From assembly GCA_035555975.1 (NCBI GenBank), contig DATMFV010000102.1:1-7580 (forward strand): a stretch of 7,580 nt of DNA. The letters run 5' to 3'. Shown piece by piece: positions 6,589 through 7,580 of this stretch. The DNA is from DATMFV01 sp035555975. Its GTDB lineage: Bacteria > Verrucomicrobiota > Verrucomicrobiia > Chthoniobacterales > Chthoniobacteraceae. A program made the translations under genes and the position numbers. The notes beneath the pieces were generated by a model, which was not told the origin of the DNA, searched no databases, and saw nothing but the letters and a program-made list of their open reading frames with translations. How positions within the stretch are numbered: the stretch's first letter is position 1; each line of letters begins with the position of its first letter.

Positions 6589-6861
6589 TCAGGTTTTATC
6601 CGATCGCCCTGCTTCCTGCTTCCGTTTTCGGGAATCCATTCTTTCAAGAACCCGGCCAAAGGTCCAACCAAGGATGATGGCAATTGCTAAATATACGGGC
6701 AACCCAAGCAGCAATAAACCCAATCCGATATTTGCTCCAACCGCATCCTTGTACTTGATGGCCGAATAGGCGGTAACAGAAACAGGAATTCCTATCGCTA
6801 TCAATCCCCCGGCTATTGCACCTATAAACGCTTTGGAACCGAATCTTGTTTCCATATTCAT
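6589..6861 (-). CDS. Small two-helix membrane protein, hypothetical
   Basis: A 90-residue protein with two hydrophobic segments. The first (about 10-32) is rich in Gly, Ala and Ile, and the second (about 44-67) contains GLGLLLLGLPVYLAIAIILG. A basic, charged tail follows (RKRKQEAGR at 78-86). No family is recognised. Positive charge after helix 2 suggests a hairpin with both ends in the cytoplasm. The start ATG AAT ATG offers two in-frame choices two codons apart, with no Shine-Dalgarno. By hand count 6661-6840 is about 47% G+C, well below ruvB at about 63%, so the gene may be an acquisition or simply weakly constrained. It lies just upstream of the six-helix membrane protein gene (31-base gap). 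Confidence 0.72.
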   Translation of the reverse strand: MNMETRFGSKAFIGAIAGGLIAIGIPVSVTAYSAIKYKDAVGANIGLGLLLLGLPVYLAIAIILGWTFGRVLERMDSRKRKQEAGRSDKT

Positions 6862-6886
6862 CTGAAGTGGTTTCGTGATGCTTCAG
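6862..6886 (-). promoter_or_regulatory. Inverted repeat abutting the start of the small membrane protein
   Basis: CTGAAG (6862-6867) and CTTCAG (6881-6886) are exact reverse complements separated by 13 bases, directly before the minus-strand ATG at 6861. It could be an operator half-site pair or an RNA stem at the start codon. A six-base match of this spacing can occur by chance. The rest of the 112-base gap (6862-6973) shows no clear terminator for the upstream gene. Confidence 0.25.
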
Positions 6887-6973
6887 GAGTTTCCCGGAAT
6901 GCAACAAGATAGCTTCAACCGGATGGAATCCGCGTGAAGAGAATTCCCTGCGACCTTGTGGCCTTTCATGATT

Positions 6974-7348
6974 TCACAACCGGGGCCGACGGTTCTCCCG
7001 TTCCTCAAGTTCTGCGAGGCGTCGTTTCAACGCAGCCTTTTCCTCTTCAATTGACGGCTTCGGGACCTCTTCCACGACGCGGTCGCGCGTGAGATAGACG
7101 CCGCTCCACATCGACGTTTTTACATGCGCGCGGTGGACCCTCCCTTCGCGGTCGCGATAAACCACCTCGTAGATCCTCGAATCCTTTTCGCCATACCAGC
7201 CCGGGCCAAAGGGAGCCCAGCTTTTGTCGATCAGCTCATAGCCGTTGTCGCGGAGATACCGCTCCACCCGGTCTCCGTCGAACGAACCGGCGACCAGCCG
7301 GATCACCACGGCGAGGATGACAAATCCAATGATGAGAAGAGGGTCCAT
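6974..7348 (-). CDS. Membrane-anchored small hypothetical protein
   Basis: A 124-residue protein. Residues 3-20 (PLLIIGFVILAVVIRLVA) form one N-terminal membrane anchor. A compact soluble domain follows (about 24-92), with DRVERYLRDNGYEL (26-39), PFGPGWYGEKDSRIYEVVY (46-64), HRAHVKTSMWSGVYLTRDR (72-90). The pattern 'FGPGW-GEK--RIYEV-Y-D-EG--HRA--KTS---GVY-T-DR' is one I associate with uncharacterised proteins of Planctomycetes and Verrucomicrobia. The C-terminus (about 99-120) is a short, highly charged amphipathic helix (EEEKAALKRRLAELEERE), probably a coiled coil that could mediate oligomerisation. Function is unknown. The ATG at 7348-7346 begins just before the hydrophobic anchor and has no Shine-Dalgarno. 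The gene leads the minus-strand group, 112 bases ahead of the 90-residue membrane protein. Confidence 0.85.
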   Translation of the reverse strand: MDPLLIIGFVILAVVIRLVAGSFDGDRVERYLRDNGYELIDKSWAPFGPGWYGEKDSRIYEVVYRDREGRVHRAHVKTSMWSGVYLTRDRVVEEVPKPSIEEEKAALKRRLAELEERENRRPRL

Positions 7349-7440
7349 GGGCGGGGGAGGCGTAATGATCTTTCTATCGGGAATCCTGCAGATGTTCCAG
7401 TCCGAAAAATTCAGTTCTCAAGAGGATGGTCATCATATAA

Positions 7441-7580
7441 GAGGCTGTGAAAAAAGTCCTTCAAAGGCCATGGAGCACCTCTTTTTGCCTCTAACTGCAT
7501 TCTTCCTCCCTTCTGTATTCCCTGAATACAGGCGGTCGTCGGAATTTCGTTATAGGCTAAAAATAGGTACTCCGAGGCCA
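7441..7580. repeat. Large imperfect palindrome, candidate MITE, cut by window edge
   Basis: The centre is a perfect palindrome: CTGTATTC (7513-7520), CCT, GAATACAG (7524-7531). Outside it, 7465-7512 aligns with the reverse complement of 7532-7580 with one single-base gap. Including the centre, I count 40 matched pairs of 56. Conserved blocks include GGCC, GGAG, ACCT, TTTTT, GCCT, TAAC and ATTC. The arms look like diverged inverted repeats. The left outer part, GAGGCTGTGAAAAAAG (7441-7456), looks like an insertion-sequence terminus, and its partner would lie just past the window end. This is seen directly; the identity as a non-autonomous mobile element, about 160-165 bases long, is inferred. 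A short open frame across it on the minus strand has no recognisable product. Bases 7349-7440 hold no clear promoter. Confidence 0.6.

Noticed and set aside
6009..6677. Plus-strand open frame opposite the six-helix protein
   Set aside because: The product is His/Arg/Gln-rich with no fold. The minus frame encodes clean membrane helices.
7411..7500. 29-codon minus-strand open frame with GGAGG upstream
   Set aside because: The spacing to the ATG is only four bases, the peptide is unrecognisable, and the frame lies within the palindromic element. It is more likely repeat sequence than a gene.
1..7580. tRNA, rRNA, CRISPR array or known riboswitch
   Set aside because: No cloverleaf, rRNA core segments, regularly spaced repeats or recognisable aptamer were seen on either strand.

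Overview
The window reads as an ordinary, GC-rich bacterial chromosome segment (about 63% G+C by hand count in ruvB, falling to about 47% near 6661-6840). The best guess for the host is a member of the Verrucomicrobiota. This rests on the character of the proteins: a single-cysteine peroxiredoxin-like secreted protein, a very large exported beta-rich protein with CARDB-like C-terminal domains, and small uncharacterised membrane proteins of a kind I associate with that phylum. It is a judgement from sequence character, not a database result. Only ruvB has a clear Shine-Dalgarno sequence; the other starts do not.

Layout. Bases 1-287 carry no convincing gene. They hold a stem-loop at the very left edge (1-38) and a dense GC-rich block of overlapping hairpins (139-203), followed by the ruvB ribosome binding site. 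On the plus strand come ruvB (288-1304), a secreted thioredoxin-fold/peroxiredoxin-like protein (1389-2018) closed by a textbook Rho-independent terminator (2052-2088), and a 1191-residue exported protein (2175-5750). The leader of the last gene has a 10-base direct repeat two helical turns apart and a strong hairpin ending three bases before the ATG. The convergent gap 5751-5876 contains an inverted second copy of part of the left GC-rich block. On the minus strand, reading leftwards, are a 124-residue membrane-anchored protein (7348-6974), a 90-residue two-helix membrane protein (6861-6589) and a 226-residue six-helix membrane protein (6557-5877). The last two are 31 bases apart and probably co-transcribed. 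Bases 7349-7580 have no recognisable gene. From about 7441 they form a large imperfect palindrome that the window edge cuts off, which looks like a MITE-type or other palindromic repeat element.

How the parts fit. RuvB is the branch-migration motor of Holliday-junction processing and is housekeeping. The two exported proteins and the three envelope proteins have no demonstrable joint pathway. I do not see a defence system, a biosynthetic cluster, CRISPR, a tRNA or an rRNA. The most notable non-coding content is repeat structure: a 35-base pair of inverted copies (33/35 identical) flanking the plus-strand block, and the right-edge palindrome. I did not find strong evidence for a new multi-gene system here.
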